In this document: positions 10,739-20,197 of the stretch, piece by piece
How the letters are laid out: the number at the start of each line of letters is the position of its first letter
Position numbering within the stretch: the first letter of the stretch is position 1
Origin: Ruminiclostridium papyrosolvens C7
GTDB taxonomy: Bacteria > Bacillota > Clostridia > Acetivibrionales > DSM-1351
NCBI RefSeq assembly: GCF_000421965.1
Contig: NZ_ATAY01000014.1
Span: forward strand, 19,069 to 83,068
Direction of reading: 5' to 3'
Length of the DNA stretch: 64,000 nucleotides
The notes under the pieces: generated by a model
The model's database searches: none
What the model was told of the DNA's origin: nothing
What the model saw: the letters and a program-made list of their open reading frames with translations, nothing else
Program-made: the position numbers and the translations under genes

Positions 10739-11770
10739 ATGAAAAAAGCTTTAATTACGGGAATAACAGGTCAGGATGGGTCATATCTTTCTGAGTTTTT
10801 ATTAGATAAAGGGTACGAAGTTCACGGTATTGCCAGAAGAAGTAGCAGCCTGAATACTCAAAGGATATCCCATCTTCTTGAGGATAATAGCGGAGAAAAT
10901 TCACGAATATCCCTTCATTTCGGGGACTTGTCCGACTCCGGCAGTCTAAACAAACTTATATATATGATAGAACCCGATGAAGTTTACAATCTGGGTGCAC
11001 AAAGTCATGTTAAAGTGTCTTTTGACATTCCTGAATACACTGGCGATGTTGATGCACTTGGAACTGTAAGACTTTTGGAAAGCATCAGAGAAATTAACCC
11101 TCGTATCAAGTTCTATCAGGCTTCCTCAAGCGAATTATTCGGTAAGGTGAGAGAAACTCCTCAAAGTGAGACTACTCCCTTCTATCCCAGAAGTCCATAT
11201 GGCGTATCTAAAATGTATGCATACTGGATTACAGTAAACTATCGTGAAGCATATGACCTTTTTGCATGCAATGGAATCCTTTTCAACCATGAGTCTCCCA
11301 GACGCGGAGAAACTTTCGTAACCCGTAAGATAACCAAAGGTATCGCCGACATAGTAAATAGGAAAACAGACAAACTTTATCTCGGCAACATTGATGCAAA
11401 AAGGGATTGGGGTTTTGCAGGGGATTATGTGGAAGCAATGTGGCTCATGCTTCAGCAGAATGAACCCGACGATTATGTCATAGCTACAGGGGAAACCCAT
11501 ACTGTAAGGGAGTTCTGTAATCTTGCATTTAAACATGTAGGAATAACGCTGGATTGGCAAGGCTCCGGAGAGCAAGAAAAGGCTGTAGACAGTACTACCG
11601 GGAAAGAGCTTATTAATATCAGCAGTAAATTCTTCCGGCCTACGGAGGTAGATTTGCTTTTGGGTAATCCGTCTAAAGCCAAAAGCCAACTCAAATGGGA
11701 ACAGAAGGTCTCTTTTGAGGAACTAGTTAAGATGATGGTCGAAAGTGATTTAAATGGGGAGATGAAATAA
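10739..11770 (+). CDS. gmd: GDP-mannose 4,6-dehydratase
   Basis: A 343-residue SDR enzyme converting GDP-mannose to GDP-4-keto-6-deoxymannose. The N-terminal NADP-binding glycine motif is [17 protein letters not shown] and [15 protein letters not shown] provide the catalytic Ser/Glu and Tyr-x3-Lys. [16 protein letters not shown] is a Gmd family signature. AAAAGGAG precedes the ATG. It overlaps fcl by one base (TAATG), so the two are translated together and yield GDP-L-fucose. The GDP-mannose would come from the manC product encoded at 24 kb. Confidence 0.96.
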   Translation: MKKALITGITGQDGSYLSEFLLDKGYEVHGIARRSSSLNTQRISHLLEDNSGENSRISLHFGDLSDSGSLNKLIYMIEPDEVYNLGAQSHVKVSFDIPEYTGDVDALGTVRLLESIREINPRIKFYQASSSELFGKVRETPQSETTPFYPRSPYGVSKMYAYWITVNYREAYDLFACNGILFNHESPRRGETFVTRKITKGIADIVNRKTDKLYLGNIDAKRDWGFAGDYVEAMWLMLQQNEPDDYVIATGETHTVREFCNLAFKHVGITLDWQGSGEQEKAVDSTTGKELINISSKFFRPTEVDLLLGNPSKAKSQLKWEQKVSFEELVKMMVESDLNGEMK

Positions 11771-12702
11771 TGAATAAGGAAAGTAAAATCTATGTAGCCG
11801 GACACAACGGTATGGTTGGTTCTGCAATAGTAAGGAGACTGCAGAAGAACGGCTATGAAAATATTTTATGTAAAAGTCACAAAGAGCTTGACCTTACAGA
11901 CCAGGCCTTAACGGACCGTTTTTTTATGGATGAAAAACCGGATTATGTTTTTATCGCAGCTGCAAAGGTTGGAGGAATACATGCCAACAACTCTTTTCCT
12001 GCAGACTTTATAATGGAGAACATGCTTATAGAGTGCAACTTAATAAAAAGTGCTTTTAAATATGGAGTTAAAAAACTGCTGTTTTTAGGCAGTTCGTGTA
12101 TATACCCTAAATTATGCCCTCAGCCCATAAAGGAAGAATATCTTCTGACTGGTGAACTTGAGCCTACCAACGAAGCATATGCCCTTGCAAAAATATCAGG
12201 TATAAAAATGTGCCAATCCTATAATAAGCAGTACGGTACCCGGTTCATTTCCGCCATGCCTGCAAGCCTTTATGGGGTTAATGACAGATTTGATGTAAAC
12301 AATTCCCATGTTATTCCTTCAATGATTATCAAATTTCATGAAGCAAAAATGAAAAATAAGCCTCATGTTGAGCTGTGGGGTACAGGAAACCCTTTAAGGG
12401 AATTTCTTTACGTTGATGACATGGCAGATGCATGCTTGTATCTTATGCAAAATTATGATAGCAATGAGTTTATCAACATAGGTTCGGGTCAGGAAATCAG
12501 TATCCGTGACCTTGCAGAAACAGTAAAGCACGTAACCGGATACGATGGCAAACTTGTTTTTGATACTACCAAGCCTGATGGTACACCAAGGCGTGTACTG
12601 GATAACACTAAAATACATAAGACAGGTTGGAGACCTCAGGTTGATATGGAAGAAGGGCTGCGCAGAGAGTATGAATATTATCTGAAATATGTTTTTACCT
12701 AA
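11770..12702 (+). CDS. fcl: GDP-L-fucose synthase
   Basis: A 310-residue SDR epimerase/reductase completing GDP-L-fucose synthesis. [15 protein letters not shown] binds [17 protein letters not shown] and [12 protein letters not shown] contain the catalytic Ser, Tyr and Lys, and the Cys of the SSCIYP motif used in epimerisation is present. The length and C-terminus ([19 protein letters not shown]) are typical. The start codon overlaps the gmd stop. It ends at a bidirectional terminator, facing the minus-strand glycan genes. Confidence 0.95.
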   Translation: MNKESKIYVAGHNGMVGSAIVRRLQKNGYENILCKSHKELDLTDQALTDRFFMDEKPDYVFIAAAKVGGIHANNSFPADFIMENMLIECNLIKSAFKYGVKKLLFLGSSCIYPKLCPQPIKEEYLLTGELEPTNEAYALAKISGIKMCQSYNKQYGTRFISAMPASLYGVNDRFDVNNSHVIPSMIIKFHEAKMKNKPHVELWGTGNPLREFLYVDDMADACLYLMQNYDSNEFINIGSGQEISIRDLAETVKHVTGYDGKLVFDTTKPDGTPRRVLDNTKIHKTGWRPQVDMEEGLRREYEYYLKYVFT

Positions 12703-12726
12703 AAATAATTTTTGCCAGTATTCTCG

Positions 12727-12775
12727 ATAAAAATTGAGGCAGTATCAAATTAGAACTGCCTCAATTTTATTTTAC
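12727..12775. terminator. Bidirectional terminator between fcl and the DivIVA-like gene
   Basis: ATAAAATTGAGGCAGT-type arms (12727-12743 and 12755-12770) form a stem of about 15 bp with A/T runs on both sides. It serves the convergent gmd-fcl and minus-strand genes. Confidence 0.8.
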
Positions 12776-13245
12776 TCATTATTTTGTTCACTGAATAATT
12801 GCTTTAATACATCAAGTTGGGCACTTATCAACGCCTCAGACTTTGTTTTAAACGAGTACAACTGACCCTTAATTTCATCCAGCTTTCCTCTTGCCTTAAT
12901 GACCTCAAGGTTGGCAGTTTCAATTATTTTTTGGGCACTTACCTCTGCCTCATCAGTTATATTTTTTGCTTTCTCACATGCATTTGTTTTTATTTGTTCA
13001 CTTGTATGCTGTGCAACTATAATGGAATGCTGCAATGATTCCTCAAGTATTTTATAGTGTTGAATGGTCTCATTAAGTAAATCTATTTTACTTTTCATTT
13101 CCTGGTTCTCTTTAGCCATACTTATGTAGTCCTCACCCACTTGGGCAAGGATTGCATCAACCTGTTTTCTGCAATATCCGTTAATCAGGGACTTTTTTAT
13201 GCAAAGACATTTAAAATCTTCGGGAGTATAATACATATCGCTCAT
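12772..13245 (-). CDS. DivIVA-domain coiled-coil protein
   Basis: A 157-residue protein. The N-terminus (MYYTPEDFKCLCIKKSLINGY...KQVDAILAQVGEDY) matches the DivIVA/GpsB membrane-binding domain pattern, including the YxxxxVDxxLxxVxxDY register. The rest is predicted coiled coil (residues about 45-150). DivIVA-family proteins scaffold growth and division machinery at curved membranes. It differs from full DivIVA in length and lacks the usual ftsZ-ylm neighbours, so it is likely a paralogue. It is last in the minus-strand glycan run, 91 bases after the kinase-like gene. Confidence 0.75.
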   Translation of the reverse strand: MSDMYYTPEDFKCLCIKKSLINGYCRKQVDAILAQVGEDYISMAKENQEMKSKIDLLNETIQHYKILEESLQHSIIVAQHTSEQIKTNACEKAKNITDEAEVSAQKIIETANLEVIKARGKLDEIKGQLYSFKTKSEALISAQLDVLKQLFSEQNNE

Positions 13246-13336
13246 CTCCTAAAATTACTCTCTCATCATAATATATTCCCTTTATGGCAATATATTCTCT
13301 ATTTGAGTAACCATATGGACGAAGAATATGTATCTT

Positions 13337-14239
13337 TTACCACCTACAGCCTAAGGGCATTATATCTCTTTCCCTGATATCAAACCTGAAGTTTGTAAAG
13401 TCTCTGGTTATAATCATATCTGCAATGTCCCTAACCCATAGGATATCATTTACGGTAACATAAAATCTCGCCCTGTCAACTAAGCTCTCCATGTTAGGGT
13501 AATACCTTGCAACACGTTTTAAAAAAGCTTCACCAAGATTATCAATAAGTATTCCCACATCATAAGCAGGGTCTCCCAATCCCGAAAGTCCGAAACCTAT
13601 TACACCCGTTAATTTCTTTAATCTACTGTCTATAAGCAGATGACAAGCAGAAAGGTCTCCGTGTATAAGTGTAGGTTCGTAGGACAAAAAATCATCATCA
13701 TTCTCAACAGGTTTGAATACCTGCCTTATATACTCCTTTGTATAATCTGAACAGTACGGAAATACCTTTCTGTATATTCCTTCAACAAGTTGCTTCCATC
13801 CATTTTGTGTTATAGGATTTTGGAATTCGCCGATTCCCATATTTTCCGCATCTTCCACTCGTATGGTATGAATTGTTTTAAGAAAATTACCTATCTGCTG
13901 TGCCAAAGTCTCCTGATATTTACCGTTCATTTGCAGCAGCAGGTTCCTGAATATAGGTTTTCCCTTTATTATATTGTATTTTACCATTTCCCTCCCAAGA
14001 GGTTCGTGAGCAGGAACGAGGGGCTCTATACGATTACGAATCAAATTAGTAACCTTGGCTTCGTTTTCCAAAAAAGCAACACTCCAGTCGTATCTGGCAA
14101 ATTTGAAAATGTAAGTATCGTTTATGATAACTACATCATTATGTCTACCCTCATTTATAAGGTATTCCACTTTTGTTATATTAATCTGAGGGCATCTGCT
14201 TCTTATAAGCCCCATATACATATTCTCTTTTTCATCCAT
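13337..14239 (-). CDS. APH-fold phosphotransferase with altered metal-binding motif
   Basis: A 300-residue protein of the aminoglycoside phosphotransferase / choline kinase fold. The N-lobe (residues 25-95) has the nucleotide-binding strand pattern (VVIINDTYIFKFAR). The Brenner-type motif is HGDLSACHLL (193-202), with His at the position of the usual Asn. The DFG-equivalent segment reads VIGFGLSGLGDPAYD, so G215 stands where the Mg-binding Asp is expected. GDPAYD (222-227) is intact. It may be a weak or inactive kinase or use a changed metal site. It closes the block of putative fucosyltransferases; its substrate is unknown. Confidence 0.75.
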   Translation of the reverse strand: MDEKENMYMGLIRSRCPQINITKVEYLINEGRHNDVVIINDTYIFKFARYDWSVAFLENEAKVTNLIRNRIEPLVPAHEPLGREMVKYNIIKGKPIFRNLLLQMNGKYQETLAQQIGNFLKTIHTIRVEDAENMGIGEFQNPITQNGWKQLVEGIYRKVFPYCSDYTKEYIRQVFKPVENDDDFLSYEPTLIHGDLSACHLLIDSRLKKLTGVIGFGLSGLGDPAYDVGILIDNLGEAFLKRVARYYPNMESLVDRARFYVTVNDILWVRDIADMIITRDFTNFRFDIRERDIMPLGCRW

Positions 14240-14277
14240 ACAGAATTTTCACCACCCATTAGTATTAAACCCTTTTA

Positions 14278-15237
14278 TCAATATAAAAGCTTTATATTCG
14301 ATTCAGGCCAGTCCCTTAACCTTAATACGGTATTTGAGAGACTTGAATATCCATTTCCAATAAAGAAATCACATTTTGAAGCTATATAAGTATCTTTAAT
14401 TATTTCAACAGTGTCCTTCACAAGTTCTACCCCTTTGTGTCGCTTATTGGGGTAGTTGAGAAGAGCAGTAGGAACTCTCTCTTTAAGCGGTACCTTCTTG
14501 CTATCGGTATATATCAACATATCGTTTTTGTTATACAACTTTTTATATTGCTTAAAAACGGCATTTGAATCGGTTATCAGAAACAAGTGCCTTACGTTGT
14601 ATTTTACAATAAACTGCCATATATTCGGCTTGTAAAACTCATTCAGGTCATATAATTGAGCCACCTCGTTCACTATTGCCTTCTCTCTTACATGTACCCC
14701 TAAAATAGGCCTTTCGTCTCTGAAATTTGGATTTGTATTTAAAAACTTTTGAATTTCTTTTTGTATTTTTGGCTGTAGCTTGATATAATTGTCAAACATG
14801 TACCTGTATATCTGATACGGAGTTTTCCCGTATGACCAATGACCACTTCTTACATATGGTAAAAGTGCTCTCAATGGATAATAAGTATCACTTACAACCA
14901 CGTTGGCTTCACTTCTCATCATACCGCTTAGTTCCCTATTTTCCATTTTAAATCTATCTGTATCTTCAGCCAGAACGTTTTCAAACTTCCATACCTTGGG
15001 ATAGTAAGAATACTCCGGGCGCGCTACATCGTGGAAGGTATATTGGGATATAGGCTCAAAAAATGATTCAAATGAATTTGTATCAACGGATTCACTGTAG
15101 AGGCTTTCCATTCCCCAGTATACTACCGGAATCCGGTTTGTCAGTTCGGCGGCAAACATCTGACATATCACATGGTCCACATCACTCCATATGCTACCTC
15201 CCAGTGACTTTATCAGAAGAAATCTACTATTCGACAT
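14278..15237 (-). CDS. Putative fucosyltransferase, GT23-like (paralogue 1)
   Basis: A 319-residue protein that shares the N-terminal pattern RFLLIKxxG..WxDVDHV...AELTxRIPVVYWG with three other proteins in this window. The C-terminal half has the layout of the NodZ/FUT8 superfamily: a GVHVR strand, a TD-containing strand (LFLITDSN) and KCDFFIGNGYSSLS near the end. The usual HxRxxDK motif is degenerate here (HVREKAIVNE). The start is ATG at 15237, following GGAGG; it overlaps the preceding paralogue by 11 bases. With gmd, fcl and manC nearby, GDP-fucose is the likely donor. The acceptor is unknown. Confidence 0.7.
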   Translation of the reverse strand: MSNSRFLLIKSLGGSIWSDVDHVICQMFAAELTNRIPVVYWGMESLYSESVDTNSFESFFEPISQYTFHDVARPEYSYYPKVWKFENVLAEDTDRFKMENRELSGMMRSEANVVVSDTYYPLRALLPYVRSGHWSYGKTPYQIYRYMFDNYIKLQPKIQKEIQKFLNTNPNFRDERPILGVHVREKAIVNEVAQLYDLNEFYKPNIWQFIVKYNVRHLFLITDSNAVFKQYKKLYNKNDMLIYTDSKKVPLKERVPTALLNYPNKRHKGVELVKDTVEIIKDTYIASKCDFFIGNGYSSLSNTVLRLRDWPESNIKLLY

Positions 15238-16288
15238 ATGTGTTAACACCTCCATAAAATTCCGGGTACTCCAACCTGTGATTTTTGCTTTCAAGCAGCC
15301 TTCTGTTACCCTCTTCCTTTACTCTCCTTTTGGCAAGTTTTTTTTCATTTTTTAAATCTCTGTAAAAAAGAATAATGTTTGGTTCCGGCCAGTCCTTAAG
15401 CCTTTTTATTGTATATGAAACATTGGAATAACCGTTTCCGATAAAGAAATCGCATTTTGCTCCAAGATAGGTATCTTTTATAATTTCTATACCCTTACGT
15501 CTTTTTGCTGAATAGTCCTGCAGGTGTGGTGCATCTTCAGTTGCGCTTAACGCCCCTCTTCTACATTCTGTATAAACCACTTTGTCTCCATACAGTCTCA
15601 AAAATTCCTTCAAAATATCTTCACAATCCGTAAGAAGTAGTATTTTCTGTATATCATATCTGGCACTGAAGTTTTCTATTTCTTTATAATATCGCTTGTT
15701 CAAGCGTCCAAGATTCTCAACTTCTCTTACTTTATCCCCGCCTCTAATGTGGACAGACAGGGTTAGCCCTTTATCCTTAAGTTTTTCATCGTAAAATTCT
15801 TGAATCTCCTGTTCAATATCGGGCTTTAGCTTTAGATATTTATCAAACAAGGTCCGGTAAATCTGGTGTGCGGTCATACCGTAAGCCCAATGGTTCTTTG
15901 TTATATAATTAATTAAAGGCCTTATAAAATAGTGGACATCACTAACCAGTACGTTTGCATCACTATTCATCATTTCACCAAGATTCCGGTATGTCCATGT
16001 TACCTTATCCAAATCTTCAATCATTACATTGTCATAATTCCATACAGGAGGGAAATAAGTATAATTATATTTTATTACATCGTCTATATTATAGTTGGAG
16101 ACCGGTTCAAAGTAGAGATCAAAGGCATTTGTTTTGAATGATTCTGCGTACAAACTATTGGGTCCCCAATATATAACAGGAATTCTGTCGGTAAGTTCAG
16201 CGGCCAGGAGCTGACCCATTACGTGATCCACATCTGACCAGAAGCCGCATCCCCATGACTTTATTAGTAAAAATCTGTCATTTGGCAT
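15227..16288 (-). CDS. Putative fucosyltransferase, GT23-like (paralogue 2)
   Basis: A 353-residue paralogue of the adjacent proteins, sharing RFLLIKSWGCGFWSDVDHV at the start. It keeps the best donor-binding motif of the set: SVHIRGGDKVRE, then LLLTDCEDILKEF and AKCDFFIGNGYSNVSYT, the order seen in alpha-1,6-fucosyltransferases. A basic tail of about 40 residues follows the catalytic fold. No signal peptide or membrane helix is visible, so it probably acts in the cytoplasm on a lipid-linked or nucleotide substrate. The ATG follows AGAGGTGAG. It overlaps both neighbouring paralogues by about 10 bases, indicating translational coupling. Confidence 0.75.
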   Translation of the reverse strand: MPNDRFLLIKSWGCGFWSDVDHVMGQLLAAELTDRIPVIYWGPNSLYAESFKTNAFDLYFEPVSNYNIDDVIKYNYTYFPPVWNYDNVMIEDLDKVTWTYRNLGEMMNSDANVLVSDVHYFIRPLINYITKNHWAYGMTAHQIYRTLFDKYLKLKPDIEQEIQEFYDEKLKDKGLTLSVHIRGGDKVREVENLGRLNKRYYKEIENFSARYDIQKILLLTDCEDILKEFLRLYGDKVVYTECRRGALSATEDAPHLQDYSAKRRKGIEIIKDTYLGAKCDFFIGNGYSNVSYTIKRLKDWPEPNIILFYRDLKNEKKLAKRRVKEEGNRRLLESKNHRLEYPEFYGGVNTYVE

Positions 16289-17465
16289 TTAACTCACCTC
16301 TTTTCTCCGTATTCTTTTTAAACTTACTAAAAAATTTTATTACCCTTTGAGCTGTACGGGAAAAAATATTGGGTTTATCGCTTTTTACAACAAGCATTAC
16401 ATTTACAGGATACTTTCTCTTTTTAAATATCCAGTACATCATTTTTATGTTTTTATCTGCCCAATCCTTTATGCGTGTAACACCGTGGGATACATTTGAA
16501 AAGTCGTTTCCTATGAAAAAATCACATTTTGCAGCAATAAATGCATCTTTGACAATTTCTACACCTCTGCGCCTAACCACCATCGGGCTTTCCATATGAT
16601 ACACGGGTTCGTCGTTTTTGATCCTTTTACAATTTGTATAGACAAGCATAGGGCCGTATATGTTTTTATATTCCTTCAGCGTATCTTCGCAGTCGGTAAG
16701 TAGGAATATCTTCTTTATATTATATTTATCTATATATTTTTTTATCTCCTTATGGTAGCCTCTGTTAGGCTCCTTAAACTTACCCTTTGCAAACAGCTTA
16801 TATAACTTCTTTCCCTTTTTTTCAGGTTTCTGTTTATATTTTCTATATATTTTATTCCAATACTGATTTCCGTTTTTTTTAGAGTCTCTGGTATCAAATA
16901 TCATGTCTTTCTCAACCCTTCGTACGTGAACTGCAAGGATAGGATGGTTGCCTTTAAGCCATGAATTATAAAAGCCCTGAACTTCCGTATCTATATCTGA
17001 CCTCAGCTTTATATATTTACTGAATAAATATTGGTATATTTGTTGAGAACTCATCCCATATGCCGGGTGATTCTTTTTTATAAATGGAATTAATTCATGT
17101 ATGTTATAATAAACATCTGCTACTACGACATTTTCTTGGCTGCTAAGTAAATCTCCGATATTTCGGTAAATCCAAGTATCTTTATTCTGGTCTTCAATAA
17201 ATAGGTTTTCATAATCCCAGATTGGCGGGTAGTATGTGTACTCGGGCTTTGCTACATCAAAGATAGAGTAGTTGGAAACAGGTTCAAAGTACAATTCAAA
17301 GCCGTTGGTCAGGATATACCCATTGTGCAGGCAATGTGTAGGCCAGTATACAACCGGAATCCTGTTGGTGAGTTCAGCCACAAGAAGCTGACCCAGAACA
17401 TGGTCTACATCCCCCCAAAGAATATAACTCCAAGCTTTTATAAGCAGGAATCTGTCATTAGACAT
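16278..17465 (-). CDS. Putative fucosyltransferase, GT23-like (paralogue 3, with insertion)
   Basis: A 395-residue paralogue. The N-terminal half aligns with paralogues 1, 2 and 4 (RFLLIKAWSYILWGDVDHV). The donor motif is changed to HVRRVEKDMIFD and is followed by a Lys-rich insertion of about 50 residues (IYRKYKQKPEKKGKKLYKL) absent from the others. LLTDCEDTLKEYKNIYG and AKCDFFIGNDFSNVSHG are retained, and a basic tail ends the protein. The start is ATG at 17465, after GAGGTGATAATAAAA; an upstream in-frame ATG lacks a ribosome site. It is the first gene after the degenerate insertion-like sequence. Confidence 0.72.
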   Translation of the reverse strand: MSNDRFLLIKAWSYILWGDVDHVLGQLLVAELTNRIPVVYWPTHCLHNGYILTNGFELYFEPVSNYSIFDVAKPEYTYYPPIWDYENLFIEDQNKDTWIYRNIGDLLSSQENVVVADVYYNIHELIPFIKKNHPAYGMSSQQIYQYLFSKYIKLRSDIDTEVQGFYNSWLKGNHPILAVHVRRVEKDMIFDTRDSKKNGNQYWNKIYRKYKQKPEKKGKKLYKLFAKGKFKEPNRGYHKEIKKYIDKYNIKKIFLLTDCEDTLKEYKNIYGPMLVYTNCKRIKNDEPVYHMESPMVVRRRGVEIVKDAFIAAKCDFFIGNDFSNVSHGVTRIKDWADKNIKMMYWIFKKRKYPVNVMLVVKSDKPNIFSRTAQRVIKFFSKFKKNTEKRGELNAK

Positions 17466-17545
17466 TTTTATTATCACCTCAATATAAATGCATTTCATGT
17501 TATTTTATGTAAGCCTATACTGATATGTGATAATAAAAAATAAAA

Positions 17546-17838
17546 GGTGTTGTCGCAAAATTAATTTTTTATCCTTTTTAACCTGTACTAAAGAGTATAA
17601 ATTGTATCAATGAAAGCTTGGTTAAAGATATTTTCAGTTGTTTATCAGAGAACAAAACCTACACAAATATAGGTTTTAGCGAAACAATGAATCATGGACG
17701 ATGAATGTGAGCAACGGTAAAATACCCTAAGATGAGCCGCTAGAAACTCTTGCAAATATTCTGGAAGCAATCATTGATATAATTTTATACGGGAGTACGG
17801 TGTTTAAAACAGAAAAACTTTCTGTTTTGAAACAGCCC
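17546..17838. mobile_element. Possible decayed IS1182-like element
   Basis: The 389-base stretch 17466-17854 holds no gene. Within it, AGGTGTTGTCGCAAAA (from about 17545) and, inverted, GGGGCTGTTTCAAAA (ending about 17838) resemble each other at 11 of 15 positions and look like the terminal repeats of IS1182-type elements. No intact transposase frame remains between them. The call rests on the ends only. Confidence 0.35.
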
Positions 17839-17854
17839 CCTTGTTTACAAACCA

Positions 17855-19042
17855 TTACTCCTCTTCTTTTTCAAACAACTCCAATATGTAATAATATAAA
17901 TTTTCTAATTGATTATTATCGAAATGATTAAAAACCCGAACCCCATAGGAACTCTTAACTTCTACATCAAATGTATTTTTTACACATATCTCAATATCGG
18001 AGTCTAATTCCGTTATTCCCGTCATTAGTATGTTATCACTTTTTTGATTATCGTATGAAAGAATCAATATGTCAGGGGCAAATATATTGTATATGTTATA
18101 GAAGCTCTTTTTTAAGGAAGGTAACTGTCGATTGATGAAATGTCTGATATTTATGTACCCGTTACAAATATCGGGCTCTTTTATGTCCTCATATACACCT
18201 AAAGCATTAAATCCGTCACTCCTGAATTTGTCGGTAAGCCCTTTTTCAAAATCATTCATGCTATTATTGTTAACTAAAATAATAGGTATATCCGGCTCTT
18301 TAGGATTTCTAAAGGATTGAATACAATCCGTGTAGTTGTTTTTGTTAGCCCCCTGCCGTAATTTGGCTATAATCTCATCAAAACCCATATTGGGATTATT
18401 TTTTAAAAGATTATATACATGAGCGGTGACCATTGGTGCCGCATAGCTGTTACATTCATTTGTCGCTATATCCGTCCCATCATTCTTTTTCAGACTGTGT
18501 TTTGCACACGCAGATATATTTATCCCGTCCATACAATCAAAATTAAATGTATACTCCCCCTCTTTCAATACTCCTGTAAAGTCATATCTCACGCCAATTA
18601 CCTTTTCAAAAGATGCAGGACATGTAAAAATATTGCGATTGTTGCATGCCGCAACTATTATTACATTTTTCTCAAATGCATAATCTACTGCTTCCTTTAC
18701 TTCTTTAAAATCTCTGTAATCTATTGTGCCCAGACTCAAATTTACAAGACGTATACTTTTATCGGCACACCATTTCAGTGCACGGATAAGCTGTGCTTTC
18801 ATTCCTGTTCTTGAGCTTGAATCCAATATTTTTACACTACTTAGAACAGCTTCAGGAGAATACTTTTTTATTATTGCAGCACAGGTTGTACCATGAGACG
18901 GCAAAAAAGGGTCATAGTCCACCCTTTCACAAACAGTTAAGTCATGGGCTATTTCCAGATTGTACGAAAGTCTGTCCGTTTGATACAGCTTCTCGTTAAC
19001 TCCGTCATCTATGACTGCAATATTAAAAGGTAATGTATTCAT
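17855..19042 (-). CDS. Intracellular subtilisin-family (S8) peptidase with unknown C-terminal domain
   Basis: A 395-residue protein. Residues 1-235 form an S8 peptidase with a complete triad: D12 (IAVIDDGV), H50 (SHGTTCAA) and S199 (NSYAAPMVTA), plus the oxyanion Asn in AACNN (134). There is no signal peptide or propeptide, so it is cytosolic and made active. Residues 240-395 contain alternating strands (DIPIILVNNN, APDILILSYDN) that I cannot assign. Such short subtilases often mature ribosomal peptides, but no precursor peptide is evident here. It is embedded between the SDR gene and the fucosyltransferase block on the same strand. Confidence 0.8.
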   Translation of the reverse strand: MNTLPFNIAVIDDGVNEKLYQTDRLSYNLEIAHDLTVCERVDYDPFLPSHGTTCAAIIKKYSPEAVLSSVKILDSSSRTGMKAQLIRALKWCADKSIRLVNLSLGTIDYRDFKEVKEAVDYAFEKNVIIVAACNNRNIFTCPASFEKVIGVRYDFTGVLKEGEYTFNFDCMDGINISACAKHSLKKNDGTDIATNECNSYAAPMVTAHVYNLLKNNPNMGFDEIIAKLRQGANKNNYTDCIQSFRNPKEPDIPIILVNNNSMNDFEKGLTDKFRSDGFNALGVYEDIKEPDICNGYINIRHFINRQLPSLKKSFYNIYNIFAPDILILSYDNQKSDNILMTGITELDSDIEICVKNTFDVEVKSSYGVRVFNHFDNNQLENLYYYILELFEKEEE

Positions 19043-19127
19043 CTTTTGTCTGATGCCCTCCCTGCCCCGATAGCCTGTATATTAATTACCATTTATTCAA
19101 ATAAATTACATATAATATATCATTCAT

Positions 19128-20180
19128 TTATTTCATTTGCAAACTCCACTTATCTTTATTCCATTCAATAGTTCTTACAAGCCCTTCCCTGAATGGCTTA
19201 AAGTATGTAAGCCCAAATTCGGAACAAATCTTACTTATATCAAGTTGAACCTTGTCAGGAGAAACCTTTATTTCTTCAATAGCCTGTTTTTTTTGTTGAC
19301 TGTCAATGGTAAGAGTACTTCCTGTAGCAGAACAAACTTCCTGGGCAAGTGTCTTTATACTGATACTATCCCGGCCTCCCACGTTATATACAAAGTCTCT
19401 TCCATATACAATTATATAAATAAGCATTAGGGCACAGTCTGCTATATAGCAAAACGTTCTGATTTTGCTTCCGTCATCCACCATGGAAATCTTTTTTTGT
19501 TCCAACGCCTGTCTTATGAACTGGCCAAGAACGCGTTCATCGTCCCCCTTGACTCCCGGGCCGTAGGTCATGGATATTCTGGCCACTTTCGCTTCCACCC
19601 CTTCATAGTGCCTGTAAGCAAAACACAGAGTTTCTCCCATCCTTTTTGACTCTGAATACACAGCTCTTACATTTACCGGAGAACAAAAACCCGGGTAGCT
19701 CTCCGGTGTAGGTATATTATCAATATCCGGCCCACCATAGATTTCAGAGGAGCTCAGGAATAATATAACCGCACTGTCCTTTTTAGCCTTCTGAAGCAGC
19801 TTTTCACTAACAATAGTGTTTAAGTGAATGGTATCCAGGTAGTTTCTAAGGAATTTTCCGGGCTGTGCGTAAGTTGCACCGTGTATAATATAGTCAGCCT
19901 TCACTTTGAGCTTGTCAAAATCCATATTGTTAAGGTCTTCAGAATAGAAACTGTAATTCTGCTCAAATATATCAGCCAATGCCTCACAAGGCTTACTCCT
20001 GCTTATAGCATGAATCTTAATTTCACCGCCCTTTAAAAGATTGGCAAGATGAAGCATGTATATAATATAAGTTCCAATTAATCCATTGGCACCCGTAATC
20101 AGTACAGTTTTGTTATATAGAGGAGACAAGTCTATTTTTTCTAAATACTCCATGCAATCTTCTTTTATATATTTATCCAA
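19128..20180 (-). CDS. NAD-dependent sugar epimerase/dehydratase (SDR)
   Basis: An extended SDR of about 350 residues. VLITGANGLIGTYIIY is the NAD-binding motif; SSSEIYGG and YSESKRMGETLCFAYRH give the catalytic Ser and Tyr-x3-Lys. YNVGGRDSISIKTLAQEV is the usual C-terminal substrate-domain segment. It resembles nucleotide-sugar epimerases and decarboxylases, but the substrate cannot be named. I favour the TTG at 20180, seven bases after AAAGGAGG. An ATG at 20198 overlaps the E1 beta stop (TAATG) and would add six residues. Confidence 0.85.
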   Translation of the reverse strand: MDKYIKEDCMEYLEKIDLSPLYNKTVLITGANGLIGTYIIYMLHLANLLKGGEIKIHAISRSKPCEALADIFEQNYSFYSEDLNNMDFDKLKVKADYIIHGATYAQPGKFLRNYLDTIHLNTIVSEKLLQKAKKDSAVILFLSSSEIYGGPDIDNIPTPESYPGFCSPVNVRAVYSESKRMGETLCFAYRHYEGVEAKVARISMTYGPGVKGDDERVLGQFIRQALEQKKISMVDDGSKIRTFCYIADCALMLIYIIVYGRDFVYNVGGRDSISIKTLAQEVCSATGSTLTIDSQQKKQAIEEIKVSPDKVQLDISKICSEFGLTYFKPFREGLVRTIEWNKDKWSLQMK

Positions 20181-20197
20181 AAGGAGGCCTCCTTTCA

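Noticed and set aside
11135..11805. Minus-strand frames opposite gmd and the start of fcl.
   Set aside because: Shadows of the strongly conserved gmd and fcl genes.
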